The translations under genes were made by a program, and so were the position numbers. From Erysipelothrix amsterdamensis (GTDB lineage Bacteria > Bacillota_I > Bacilli_A > Erysipelotrichales > Erysipelotrichaceae), in the NCBI RefSeq assembly GCF_940143175.1, contig NZ_OW659496.1, forward strand, positions 1,674,001-1,738,000: 64,000 bases of DNA, read 5' to 3'. Shown in pieces: positions 25,963 to 35,001 of this stretch (position 1 is its first letter; each line of letters starts with the position of its first letter). The notes beneath the pieces were generated by a model. That model was not told where the DNA came from. It did no database searches and was given only the letters and a program-made list of their open reading frames with translations.

Positions 25963-26841
25963 TCACAGAGCATTTGGAACGCGTAGCTTCAGTTTTCCAT
26001 CGAGTACACGAGCATGAATGGTTGAATATTCAAAGACCTCACCATCACATCCTAAAGCTACAGTTTGATTGCACTGAATTTTAATTTCTTTGGCTTTAAA
26101 TGTTGTAACGACATCAAGATCTAAATGCTCTCCCTTATAATACATCGGAAGTAATTTAGGTAAACGTTTTGCGGGCACATCTTCCACGATGCACACATCC
26201 AAAGCGCCATCATCGATTATTGCATTCGGTGCACTTTGAAATCCATTTCCATACCAACGTCCATTCATAACAGAGATAAGGAGTGCATTATGATTGCTTG
26301 TCTTCCCATCTGCCTCAACCGTACATTGGATTGGTTTTTTACGAATGAGTTCGTAAATTGCATAGTAAATATAAATAAGTTTACGAGGAAACCATGTTTT
26401 ACGGACTGCATTTACATCACGGTTAACTTCCGAATCGACACCCATATTCATACAATTTAAAAAGCGATGACCGTTGGCTTCACCAATGTCAATATGTCGT
26501 ACAGACCCGTTAATCGTATCTTCGAGTATTTTTTCAAGTGGATGGTTATAGTTAATCATCCGCCAAAAATCATTGCCTGTACCGACAGGAATAATTGCTA
26601 ATTGAACATCGAGATCTAGACCATTGAGAATTTCATGAGCCGTTCCGTCACCACCTACTGAGTAAATCACAACGTCGTTCCCATGATATTCTTCCGCAAT
26701 TTTTTGTGCATGATCTGGATATTCTGTATAACGCAATTCATAATTGTCTTCTTTGTCTTTAAAGTTGTTTTCGATCCATGCTTCGACGTCACGATAACGT
26801 CCTACGCCTGAAGTTGGATTAATGATAAATACGTGTTTCAT
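25963..26841 (-). CDS. Diacylglycerol kinase family lipid kinase
   Basis: A 292-residue soluble lipid kinase of the DgkB/YegS type. The nucleotide motif GGDGTAHEILNGL starts at residue 63, preceded by FIINPTSGVGRYRD at the N-terminus and followed by LAIIPVGTGNDFWR. These enzymes phosphorylate diacylglycerol (recycling it from lipoteichoic acid synthesis) or related lipids. It stands alone between trxA and an LCP module, both on the same strand. The exact lipid substrate is not shown by the sequence. Confidence 0.88.
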   Translation of the reverse strand: MKHVFIINPTSGVGRYRDVEAWIENNFKDKEDNYELRYTEYPDHAQKIAEEYHGNDVVIYSVGGDGTAHEILNGLDLDVQLAIIPVGTGNDFWRMINYNHPLEKILEDTINGSVRHIDIGEANGHRFLNCMNMGVDSEVNRDVNAVRKTWFPRKLIYIYYAIYELIRKKPIQCTVEADGKTSNHNALLISVMNGRWYGNGFQSAPNAIIDDGALDVCIVEDVPAKRLPKLLPMYYKGEHLDLDVVTTFKAKEIKIQCNQTVALGCDGEVFEYSTIHARVLDGKLKLRVPNAL

Positions 26842-26905
26842 GATTTCGACCTCAATTCACATATGTTTATTATGGTACAGATGACCTAATAATACAAGAA
26901 TGAAA

Positions 26906-26925
26906 GCCTCTACTTTCATAGAGGC
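26906..26925 (-). terminator. Probable terminator after the first LCP-PASTA gene
   Basis: Stem GCCTCTA / TAGAGGC with loop CTTTCA, followed on the minus strand by a T-rich stretch. Confidence 0.55.
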
Positions 26926-26986
26926 CTCACGATTCGTAAGTATTATATCGATTATTTTTTTATTTTGATACTCATGTGCATGAGCT

Positions 26987-29101
26987 CTATTCGTTTGGAC
27001 TTTGATTTTCAGGTTTCTCAGATTCTATTCGTACCGAGACCACAATATTACGATGTTCCCCATTATAAAGTCCAGCACGAATGCTTTGTGACTCAATGAT
27101 GGCACTGGTGTCCCCCGATGGAATTGCTTCTATCGTAAAACCATTTCCATTTGCCCATGCAATGGCATCAGCAACCGTATCACCTATAAAATCAGGAATT
27201 GTAATACCTTTTGGTTCTTCAATTTCTAATTTCACGACAATCGTAAGTTCGATATACGTTTGCTTTTGGTGATAATCACCCGGCTCAACACTTTGATAAA
27301 TCACTTGACCATCACTATAGTAATCTTGATAAGACTCTGAATTTTGGTCAATCTCATTGAAGACAACATTCACACCATTATTTTGTGCCCAACGTTTAAT
27401 CTCACTGCGAGACATTGATGTCAAATCAGGTACAACATTAGATGTCTCTGTTTCTTTTTCTTTTTCTGTATCTTCAATACGTTTTGGAACGACATCACCC
27501 GGATAGTAAAGTCCATCTACATTTTGGCTTGGATTAAAGAGTGCTGAACGATAAGGTTTGGATTGTTTAAATCCAAATGTCTTAACTTTTAAATGATCAG
27601 CATCATGTTTTAAGTTGTCACTAATTACATCACGTGCCACTTGAACATCACGCATATAAGGATGGGACACATATTTGCCGCTGTACCCATCATCAATAAT
27701 CTCGCCCTCACCTTGAAGCTGTGTTGAAACAATTCTAAAGGTATTATACGGCGATACCGGTGATTTCTCGATATTTTGTAAGGCATAACCCATAAGGGAT
27801 GTGATGTCATTAATGGATATATTCATTTGAATATTGTCTTTCGCAGCATCTAACACATTCACAAGTGTATTCACATTGCGAGTACTTAATATTTGATTTG
27901 CAAGTTCTTTGATGACATATTGTTGGTTCATTTGACGAACATAGTCACCTCCAGTGAAGGCATAACGTTCACGTGCAAAGGTAATTACTTGCTTACCATC
28001 CATTTTCTGTTTTCCAGCCGGGATCCAAATTTCATGGAATTCTGTCGGATCTTCTTCTTTCGGTAAAGATCCTCCAAAGGCTATCGGTGACTCAAGTTCA
28101 AGTCCGCCTAAGGTATCAACGATTTTAACGAGTGCATAAAAATCAGTTTCAAAGTAGAAATCAATGTTTACCCCCATAAAATCTTGGATTGAATCAATGA
28201 GACATTGACGGCTGAATGCACGTGCATGCGTAATTTTATCTGGATAATTATTCTGGCACGCAATTGGTAAATACGAATCACGCGGAATACTTGTCATCGT
28301 TATTTTAAGTGTTTCAGGATTAAATGAAGTAAGAATGATGGAATCAGCGAGTTCTTCGTTGACCCCGATCATTAACATCGTAAAGGGTTCCTTTAATACA
28401 TCTTTATCATTTACGGTTTCTTTACTCTTAATACTGAATGAAAACATGGCTTTTGAAAACTCGATTGGATTTCGTTCTTCCGTTTCAAGTCGTTTTGAAA
28501 GTGAACTAAAGTTTTTGGGTACCACTGCGAATTGAATTTTGTCATTCAAACTTGCGATTAGTAAATCATCATACGATTTAAACTTAACATACTCTACTGT
28601 TCTTGATTCTTTCGCTACATTTTTCTTAACGGCATCTTCAAATTCTTGTGTCGTTTCAACATAACCCAATGCGCTGTGGTCAAGGTCTTCCTTTTTCGCG
28701 TCTTCTTTAAAGCTTATAACAGAAAACTCTTTATTTTCTTGACCGGACTCATTAATCATTTGGTTTGCGATTGCATTCGTTTTAAATGTGTAATATGAAC
28801 CGACTGATCCAATGATCAACATAAACATTCCAAAGACCGCAACTGCTTTTCGGAAAAAACGAATTCGTTTGGCATATCCCAGTAAGAAAAATAAATTTAG
28901 AATTAAGACAAGTAATACGATGATTGTAATTCCGAGCATAAAATATTTACTGTGCAAATTAACGTAGCGGCCAATCACAAATAATAATGCGATATAGATT
29001 ATGTTGACCACTACTGTAATTAACAGACCAAAAATTGGTCGATGGATGAATGAAGGTCTACGTTGTTTGGTTTTAGTTTGTTGTTTCTTTGACTTGGCCA
29101 T
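26987..29101 (-). CDS. LytR-CpsA-Psr (LCP) protein with C-terminal PASTA domains
   Basis: A 704-residue membrane protein. An N-terminal bundle of three TM helices (about 20-110) is followed by a binding-protein-like domain (EFSVISFKEDAKKEDLDHSALGYV to FAVVPKNFSSL). The LCP catalytic domain (TMLMIGVNEELADSIILTSF, SIPRDSYLPIACQ, VNIDFYFETDFYALVKIVDTLGGLEL, ITFARERYAFTGGDYVRQMNQQ) spans about 240-440. Two PASTA-like repeats (VVPDLTSMSRSEIKRWAQ and ITIPDFIGDTVADAIAW) end it. LCP enzymes join wall polymers such as teichoic acid or capsule to peptidoglycan. It overlaps its small partner gene by 29 bases; a paralogous pair lies just upstream. Confidence 0.9.
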   Translation of the reverse strand: MAKSKKQQTKTKQRRPSFIHRPIFGLLITVVVNIIYIALLFVIGRYVNLHSKYFMLGITIIVLLVLILNLFFLLGYAKRIRFFRKAVAVFGMFMLIIGSVGSYYTFKTNAIANQMINESGQENKEFSVISFKEDAKKEDLDHSALGYVETTQEFEDAVKKNVAKESRTVEYVKFKSYDDLLIASLNDKIQFAVVPKNFSSLSKRLETEERNPIEFSKAMFSFSIKSKETVNDKDVLKEPFTMLMIGVNEELADSIILTSFNPETLKITMTSIPRDSYLPIACQNNYPDKITHARAFSRQCLIDSIQDFMGVNIDFYFETDFYALVKIVDTLGGLELESPIAFGGSLPKEEDPTEFHEIWIPAGKQKMDGKQVITFARERYAFTGGDYVRQMNQQYVIKELANQILSTRNVNTLVNVLDAAKDNIQMNISINDITSLMGYALQNIEKSPVSPYNTFRIVSTQLQGEGEIIDDGYSGKYVSHPYMRDVQVARDVISDNLKHDADHLKVKTFGFKQSKPYRSALFNPSQNVDGLYYPGDVVPKRIEDTEKEKETETSNVVPDLTSMSRSEIKRWAQNNGVNVVFNEIDQNSESYQDYYSDGQVIYQSVEPGDYHQKQTYIELTIVVKLEIEEPKGITIPDFIGDTVADAIAWANGNGFTIEAIPSGDTSAIIESQSIRAGLYNGEHRNIVVSVRIESEKPENQSPNE

Positions 29102-29783
29102 CGTCTACCTCCATGATTGAATACAATCCATCTTCATCTTTCGTTACATAAATATCTGCTTTCTGTTGAAACTCAGAAACATTTAAAACGTCTGAGTCTT
29201 TGTATTTCCATGTAATCGAGACACGATATACTGGAATGATACGTTCCACATCGTTGGTAACCGTATTAACCGTACCATCTTCAAGCGTCACCAACTCATC
29301 TTCTTGTTCTATTAAAACTAACTTATCTTTTTTAGCACTTGCTGATGATGAAGTAACTTCAAGTGTTTGGTCTAACTTCCCTTTTTCTTTGTAGTAGCGC
29401 ATATCATTATAGAAAGTATCCAGCGCTTGTCCATAAACCCAGTCGAGGTCCTTATGAATATACTGCATTCCACCTACATCGTTAAAACGCAACTTATTGG
29501 TCCATGTATAAAAATCAGCGACAAAGTTTTGAGCAATCAGCTCTGAGATTACTTTATCATCCCTTGGATCTTCTTTAAGTTTCGAGGTAAGTTCCTTATA
29601 GAGTTCTTTTTGATATTCCGTTGCATTTTTGCGAAGTGAATAAAAACTGTTCTCGCTTGTAGTACCACCATCAATACTTGTTTTTGATTGGTATGCACGG
29701 TACGCAAAAAAACCACCTACACTCAAAGTTGTAAGTGAAAGAATTAATATAAAAATGGTAAGACCTTTACTGTGTTGCTTCAT
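29073..29783 (-). CDS. Single-TM extracytoplasmic protein, partner of LCP (module 1)
   Basis: A 236-residue protein with one N-terminal TM helix (GLTIFILILSLTTLSVGGFFAY) and an external domain with FVADFYTWTNKLRFNDVGGMQYIHKDLD and an alternating beta end, NTF2-like in style (inference). No named family is recognised. The paralogue at 32306-32956 shares the same landmarks and also precedes an LCP-PASTA gene with overlapping frames. The two proteins of each pair therefore probably act together in wall-polymer attachment. Confidence 0.75.
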   Translation of the reverse strand: MKQHSKGLTIFILILSLTTLSVGGFFAYRAYQSKTSIDGGTTSENSFYSLRKNATEYQKELYKELTSKLKEDPRDDKVISELIAQNFVADFYTWTNKLRFNDVGGMQYIHKDLDWVYGQALDTFYNDMRYYKEKGKLDQTLEVTSSSASAKKDKLVLIEQEDELVTLEDGTVNTVTNDVERIIPVYRVSITWKYKDSDVLNVSEFQQKADIYVTKDEDGLYSIMEVDDGQVKETTN

Positions 29784-29908
29784 ATTTTCACATCCTCTAT
29801 TTATTCTATCATAAAATGTTCGCTCATAATTATCAATTAACGATTGGAAAATACCATATTTTAATATGTTTGGTGGTATAATTTCATTACATATGACTGG
29901 AGGATACC

Positions 29909-30448
29909 ATGAAAACTTTAATTATTTCTGATATACACGGAAGCATCGACCGTTTAAATGATGTTCTCAATACACCACTTCCCTATGATCGCCTCTTACT
30001 TGTTGGTGACCTTATGTATCACGGACCCCGAAATCCAATTTTAGAAGACTATAATCCAAAAGCCGTTTCCGAACGCTTGAACCAAGTTCATTGCCCCATT
30101 CTGGCGGTACGTGGAAATTGCGATAGTGAAGTGGATCAGATGTTGTGTGAATTCCCCATCATGCAAGACTACACAATTACTGAGTGGAATGATCTCACGA
30201 TTATGGTGACACATGGCCACCTCTTTGACAGCGACCTTGAAGGACCCCGTCAAGCAGTGGACCTTTACATTTCTGGACACACACATGTTCCCGTCTTAAA
30301 ACAAATAGACCAGACAATTATATATAATCCTGGATCCATTGCACTTCCTAAAGAAAATCATCCCAATACTTACGGATATCTCGATGGTCGTACCCTTACG
30401 ACCTACACACTCGATCATAAAGTATATATGCAATGGGCAATTGACTAG
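29909..30448 (+). CDS. YfcE-type metallophosphoesterase
   Basis: A 179-residue calcineurin-like phosphoesterase with the metal-binding series DIHGSIDR (Asp8, His10), VGDLMYHG, RGNCD, THGH and SGHTHVP. This is the YfcE/MJ0936 phosphodiesterase group, cytoplasmic and of unknown natural substrate. It is the only plus-strand gene here, lying between two LCP modules and ending in a hairpin shared with the convergent LCP gene. GGAGG precedes the start. Confidence 0.9.
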   Translation: MKTLIISDIHGSIDRLNDVLNTPLPYDRLLLVGDLMYHGPRNPILEDYNPKAVSERLNQVHCPILAVRGNCDSEVDQMLCEFPIMQDYTITEWNDLTIMVTHGHLFDSDLEGPRQAVDLYISGHTHVPVLKQIDQTIIYNPGSIALPKENHPNTYGYLDGRTLTTYTLDHKVYMQWAID

Positions 30449-30481
30449 ATATAAGATCGAGTCATAAAGTGCTTTAAGAAA

Positions 30482-30506
30482 AAAACAACCTTAGTTAGGT
30501 TGTTTT
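30482..30506. terminator. Bidirectional terminator between yfcE-like and LCP genes
   Basis: Stem AAAACAACCT / AGGTTGTTTT with a 5-base loop and T/A runs on both sides, between convergent genes. Confidence 0.85.
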
Positions 30507-30510
30507 CTTT

Positions 30511-32343
30511 TTACTTATTCACAATCTTTATATGAATCGTATTCACACCTTCATTATAAAATCCTGGTTTCACATCTTGATTAAGAACTTGATTGTTTAT
30601 ATAGTCATGCTTAAACTCAGGAGAATCTGGTTTTACTACATCAAAGGTAACGGATACATTATTTTTATCTGCCCATGATTGAATCTCAGATTGAGAAAGA
30701 CCATTAAAATCTAACACATCAACAGCTTGTGCGCTGCGTTCACTCGGTTTAAGCACCGTTAGCAGAGGTCCTGTATCTTCAGAATTCTCGGATGATATCA
30801 AGTCCGTTTGATATGGCTTACCGTAGGTAAACGTAAAGTCGTACTCATTTCGTAAGTCTGCATCCGATTTAAGGTTATCAAGAATGACTTTCTTTGCTTG
30901 TAAGTACTGATTTTCAAAAGGCTTGGCATACCAAACACCATTGATAATCGTACCTTCTCCAGCGATTTGCGTTTGCACGACTCTAAATGTAGACATCGGA
31001 TCTACAGGCGAGCGGTCAATACTTTGAAGGGCATAACCCATAAGTTTGGAAATTGTTTCCAGTGGAAGTGTCATGGTAATATTTTTCTTTGCTGAATCCA
31101 AAACATTTAAAATTGTATTTGGATTTCGTGTCGCCAAAATTTTATTGGCCATTTCTTTAATGACATATTGTTGATTCACTTGGCGGTCGAAATCACCATT
31201 GGACATGTTTTCAATACGACGTTCACGTGCAAAAGTTACAACCTGCTTTCCATTGAGAAGATTTTTCCCTTTTGGAATTGTAACACCCTCCATAATTGGT
31301 TCACCATAATCATCATATTGCTTCTCAAGTGGGAATGAACCCGCAAAGGTCGTAGGACTTTCAATTTCAAGACCACCAATTGCATCGACCATATTCTCAA
31401 GGGCATAAAAATCCGTCTCGAAGACAAAATCGACCTTAACACCGAGATAGTTTTCAATCGTATCCACCATACATTGTGAACTGACGCCGTGGGAATGATT
31501 TATTTTATCGTAAGACTCGTTTGGATAACATGCAATGGGTACATAAGAATCCCGGGCGATGCTTGTCATCGTAACTTTTAAAGTCTCAGGATTAAACGAA
31601 GCAAGAATAATCGAATCCGCAAGATCATCATTTAACCCTAACATCAACATTGTAAAGGGTTCTTTAATAACATCCACATCGGTATTGGATTGTTTCGTTA
31701 ACGAAGTGGAAAACGTAAATAACTCTTTTGATTGAGCGAAAGGATTTGATCCATCGGGTAATTCTTGAGTTAATGTGTGGTAGTTAAGGGGTAATACCGC
31801 AACATCAATTTTCTTTTCACTTACTGCTGACAATAAATCACGATAATTATCATATTTCTCAAACACGACGTTTTCAGCCTTGTCTGCAATTTTTTTCTTA
31901 ATAGAAGTTTCTACTTCGGGTTCATTCATGGGGGCGTACGCCACGGTTTTACCATCAAGCACGTCATCACCACTAAAACTCACGACACTAAATTCACGTA
32001 CTTCATTTTTATTAAGAATGGCATTTGTGATGGCATTGGTCTTAATTGCATAAAAAGACCCGACCGTTCCAACCACAAGCCACACCACAGATAAAGTTAT
32101 AAAGAAATATCGAAAAACTTTCTTTGCTTTTAAATAGCCGAGTATATATAGAATATTAAGGAGCAAAATAAACATCATGACACTGAGAATACCAATTGCG
32201 AAATAGCGACCATGAATGGAAGCGAATCTTCCTAAAAAGATAATCAGTCCCAGGGGTAAAATGTTAGAGAGGATCAGAAGTAAAGTCCCCACAACACGGT
32301 TACCGCTATGCTGGGTTTGTTTCGGTTGAAGTTTGAGTTCCAT
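30511..32343 (-). CDS. LytR-CpsA-Psr (LCP) protein with PASTA-like tail (module 2)
   Basis: A 610-residue paralogue of the product at 26987-29101. It has an N-terminal three-TM bundle, a binding-protein-like domain (EFSVVSFSGDDVLDGKTVAY to VAVLPLNYHTL), the LCP domain (TMLMLGLNDDLADSIILASF, SIARDSYVPIACY, VDFVFETDFYALENMVDAIGGLEI, VTFARERRIE with RQVNQQYVIKE) and one PASTA-like repeat (LDFNGLSQSEIQSWADKNNVSV). The Arg and Asp residues that bind polyprenyl-phosphate in LCP enzymes are present. It overlaps its partner gene by 38 bases. The shorter tail suggests divergence after duplication. Confidence 0.9.
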   Translation of the reverse strand: MELKLQPKQTQHSGNRVVGTLLLILSNILPLGLIIFLGRFASIHGRYFAIGILSVMMFILLLNILYILGYLKAKKVFRYFFITLSVVWLVVGTVGSFYAIKTNAITNAILNKNEVREFSVVSFSGDDVLDGKTVAYAPMNEPEVETSIKKKIADKAENVVFEKYDNYRDLLSAVSEKKIDVAVLPLNYHTLTQELPDGSNPFAQSKELFTFSTSLTKQSNTDVDVIKEPFTMLMLGLNDDLADSIILASFNPETLKVTMTSIARDSYVPIACYPNESYDKINHSHGVSSQCMVDTIENYLGVKVDFVFETDFYALENMVDAIGGLEIESPTTFAGSFPLEKQYDDYGEPIMEGVTIPKGKNLLNGKQVVTFARERRIENMSNGDFDRQVNQQYVIKEMANKILATRNPNTILNVLDSAKKNITMTLPLETISKLMGYALQSIDRSPVDPMSTFRVVQTQIAGEGTIINGVWYAKPFENQYLQAKKVILDNLKSDADLRNEYDFTFTYGKPYQTDLISSENSEDTGPLLTVLKPSERSAQAVDVLDFNGLSQSEIQSWADKNNVSVTFDVVKPDSPEFKHDYINNQVLNQDVKPGFYNEGVNTIHIKIVNK

Positions 32344-32956
32344 TTGTTACCTCCACAATTGAATAGGTGTCGTCTTGTTTAACGACGGTTATCAGTGCTT
32401 CATGTTGATAATTGTTAGTATCGAGCACCGTCGAATCTTTATAGGTCCATGTTGCATGAACTTGATATGCTGGCACCTCTTGATCTTTAAGTAAAAACTT
32501 CGTCTTCTTTGAAGTAACATCAATACCAGTTACTTCAAGCGTATTTTCAACTTGCTCTTGTTCGATATAAACACGCATATCATTATAGAAACGATCCAAA
32601 GCTTGATCGTATACCCAGACTTTAATATCTGGATGAAGAAATTGGATGCCTCCAACATCATTCATTCGATCTTTATTTGTCCACGTATAAAAGTCCGCAA
32701 TAAAATTCTTTGAAATCAATTCAGAAATCATTGCATCCGAACCTGATTCAACCGAAGCAAGTTCTTCATAAACTTCTTTTTGGTATGCGGTCGCATTGTT
32801 ACGCAGACTGTATTGACTGTGATTTGATATCGTTGCTTTTGTAAGTGTCGTTTGATAGCTTTGCCATGCTTGAAGCGCAAAAAAACCACCCACACTGAGC
32901 GTTCCAATTGATAATACAAAAACAAGAATCAGTAATAATTTATTATTTTTTTCCAT
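32306..32956 (-). CDS. Single-TM extracytoplasmic protein, partner of LCP (module 2)
   Basis: A 216-residue paralogue of the product at 29073-29783: TM helix LLLILVFVLSIGTLSVGGFFAL, then FIADFYTWTNKDRMNDVGGIQFLHPDIK and YDQALDRFYNDMRVY. The start at 32956 is preferred over 33010 because AAAGGA stands before it and the TM helix then begins at residue 6 as in the paralogue. Function unknown; conserved pairing with LCP-PASTA suggests a shared complex. Confidence 0.75.
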   Translation of the reverse strand: MEKNNKLLLILVFVLSIGTLSVGGFFALQAWQSYQTTLTKATISNHSQYSLRNNATAYQKEVYEELASVESGSDAMISELISKNFIADFYTWTNKDRMNDVGGIQFLHPDIKVWVYDQALDRFYNDMRVYIEQEQVENTLEVTGIDVTSKKTKFLLKDQEVPAYQVHATWTYKDSTVLDTNNYQHEALITVVKQDDTYSIVEVTNGTQTSTETNPA

Positions 32957-33057
32957 AATTACACATTCCTTTACCTTGATTACAATAATGCGAAACCTAT
33001 ACAAAGTCAATTAATCACAAAAGTTCACGCATTATCACATGTTTTACGAAAAAAAAA

Positions 33058-33075
33058 CCTGATTAAATCATCAGG
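33058..33075 (-). terminator. Terminator of the GntR-ABC operon
   Basis: Stem CCTGAT / ATCAGG followed by nine T on the minus strand, just after the permease stop. Confidence 0.82.
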
Positions 33076-33088
33076 CTTTTAAGATTGA

Positions 33089-33883
33089 TTACATAACTTC
33101 TAATTTATGATTCCAGAACCAAAGTGTTCCATACGTTAAGAAACCACAAACAAGAATTTGATAAAGGACAACAAGGGCAAGTTCACCCACTGGTATACTT
33201 CCACCTTGCAAGAATGCATAGGAATCATAGCGTAATAATACACTTCCAAATGATGTATCTACATACGCTCCAATTTGACCAAGGATAATTGCGATAAGAA
33301 CCGCAATCCCCACAGCAACCAAGCCACGATTATTTTGGAAATAACTTGAGTGAGCCACTGCACCTGCAAACAGAATCACAAGAGAACTCAGCGCAAAGTT
33401 TAAGAGATTGTCAATAACCGCAAAAAATGCGACGCTTGACTCAAAATATTGAGCAAAGTATTGAGATATTTCCTGAATTGCTTGTCCATAGATTGCGATA
33501 CTTCCTGTAGTTGTAAAGGTAATGATGAATAGGGATAAAATAAGTAATAACCCCATAATCACTGACCAGAAGAATGCAACCAATAATTTTGAAACAAGGA
33601 TTTGCCAAGTCTTCACCGGTAAGGTAAAGAGTCTGTATCCGTTTTTATGATAGATACTCGTATAGAGTACGTAAATGTTAGCACGTACCGACATAACTGT
33701 CACAATCACAACCAAAGCAAAGAGCGCTAAGGCAAGAAATGTTCCAAAGATTCCAAAACGATCATTAATTGCTAATTGAATCATTAAGATTGTTAGAACA
33801 CACCCTGCAATCATCATTCCTACAACGGGTGCATATGCTTTATAAGAATCGACTAAATCATTTTTAAACAGTTTACCTACCAT
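33089..33883 (-). CDS. ABC exporter membrane subunit
   Basis: A 264-residue integral membrane protein with six hydrophobic segments (VVGMMIAGCVLTILMIQ, FLALALFALVVIVTVMSV and others). The short loop YHKNGYRLFTLPVKTWQILVSKL is typical of ABC-2-type exporter permeases that recognise YtrB-like ATPases. It overlaps the ATPase gene by 7 bases. Substrate unknown; in related GntR/YtrA loci such exporters answer to wall-targeting antibiotics. Confidence 0.82.
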   Translation of the reverse strand: MVGKLFKNDLVDSYKAYAPVVGMMIAGCVLTILMIQLAINDRFGIFGTFLALALFALVVIVTVMSVRANIYVLYTSIYHKNGYRLFTLPVKTWQILVSKLLVAFFWSVIMGLLLILSLFIITFTTTGSIAIYGQAIQEISQYFAQYFESSVAFFAVIDNLLNFALSSLVILFAGAVAHSSYFQNNRGLVAVGIAVLIAIILGQIGAYVDTSFGSVLLRYDSYAFLQGGSIPVGELALVVLYQILVCGFLTYGTLWFWNHKLEVM

Positions 33884-34581
33884 TTGAATTCCTCCCTAAA
33901 GATTTCATCAATTGTTTGACCACGTGCTTCACGTAAATCATCACAATTTTCGTGCATGAGAATCGCACCATCTTTAATGAAGACAACTTCATCCAAAACA
34001 CCTTCTATGTCTTGAATTAAGTGCGTTGAAATGATAAGAAGTGCATCTTGCGTATAATTGCTTAAAATCGTTTCAATAATCGAATCACGCGATGCTGGAT
34101 CAACACCTGCAATCGGTTCATCAAATATATAAATACGAGCTTTACGCGATAAACATAAGGCAAGTTGAAACTTCTCACGCATTCCTTTAGACATTTTTGA
34201 AACAGGCATACTTCCATCTAATTTCATCTTTAGAAATAAATCTTCCAAGACGCCCATATCAAAGTCAGCATACATATCACTGTAGAGTCTCGCTGCTTTT
34301 AAACCCGTAAGATTGGGTGCTAAGTATTCCACATCAGGAAGATAAGAAACCAATGCCTTTGAATCAGAACCTACCGGATGTCCACATACTTGAATATCAC
34401 CATGATAGTCACGTAAAAGACCTACAATTGTTTTAATTAACGTAGTTTTACCGGCACCATTAGGTCCGCAAAGACCAATAATCTTACCTGATTCCAAATT
34501 TAAGTTAATATTCTTAAGAACTTGATTCTTACCATAATGTTTATTTAAATGTGAAATAACTAAACCATTTTCATTATTCAT
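33877..34581 (-). CDS. ABC transporter ATP-binding protein (YtrB-like)
   Basis: A 234-residue ATPase with Walker A GPNGAGKTT, the signature region SKMSKGMREKFQLALCL and Walker B IYIFDEPIAGVDP. This is the CcmA/YtrB exporter type. The start at 34581 (MNNENG) has GGGAGG nine bases upstream and overlaps the GntR stop by 8 bases; an earlier in-frame ATG at 34602 lacks such a site. It forms an operon with the GntR regulator and the six-TM subunit. Confidence 0.9.
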   Translation of the reverse strand: MNNENGLVISHLNKHYGKNQVLKNINLNLESGKIIGLCGPNGAGKTTLIKTIVGLLRDYHGDIQVCGHPVGSDSKALVSYLPDVEYLAPNLTGLKAARLYSDMYADFDMGVLEDLFLKMKLDGSMPVSKMSKGMREKFQLALCLSRKARIYIFDEPIAGVDPASRDSIIETILSNYTQDALLIISTHLIQDIEGVLDEVVFIKDGAILMHENCDDLREARGQTIDEIFREEFKW

Positions 34582-34945
34582 CTTTCCCAACCTCCCATTC
34601 ATGTTTAAGAAGGCTTAATGTTTCTTCAAGGTCAAGACCGAGCGTCTTCGTCTTCTCAACAAACACAACACTGTAACGACGTCCCAATTCACTTCTTAAC
34701 TTCTTAATTATATCTTTTTTATCTGTAACAAATTTACCGTTTGTGCGATCTGTTTCAATTAAACCATCTCGCTCGAGCTCATTAAGCGCTTTTTGAACCG
34801 TATTCGGATTTACTTTAAAGAATAAAGCAAGTGCCCGGATGGACTCAATGCGATCCCCTGCATTAAGTCGACCCGAGGCAATTTCCAATTCAAAATACTC
34901 TATGATTTGTCGGTAAATGGCTACGGAACTATTTTTTAGTGACAT
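34574..34945 (-). CDS. GntR-family regulator, YtrA type
   Basis: A 123-residue protein: winged helix-turn-helix (IYRQIIEYFELEIASGRLNAGDRIESIRALALFFKVNPNTVQKALNELERDGLIET) plus a short C-terminal dimer helix, as in the YtrA subfamily. YtrA-type proteins repress their own ABC exporter operon. AGGGGGTGAT precedes the start. Confidence 0.92.
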   Translation of the reverse strand: MSLKNSSVAIYRQIIEYFELEIASGRLNAGDRIESIRALALFFKVNPNTVQKALNELERDGLIETDRTNGKFVTDKKDIIKKLRSELGRRYSVVFVEKTKTLGLDLEETLSLLKHEWEVGKDE

Positions 34946-34969
34946 ACCATCACCCCCTGTAACACTTCA

Positions 34970-34998
34970 ATAATACAATAGAACAACAAAATGTACAA
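34970..34998 (-). promoter_or_regulatory. Promoter of the GntR-ABC operon
   Basis: TTGTAC (34998-34993), 17 bases, TATTAT (34975-34970) on the minus strand, close upstream of the regulator gene. Confidence 0.65.
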
Positions 34999-35001
34999 GA
35001 A

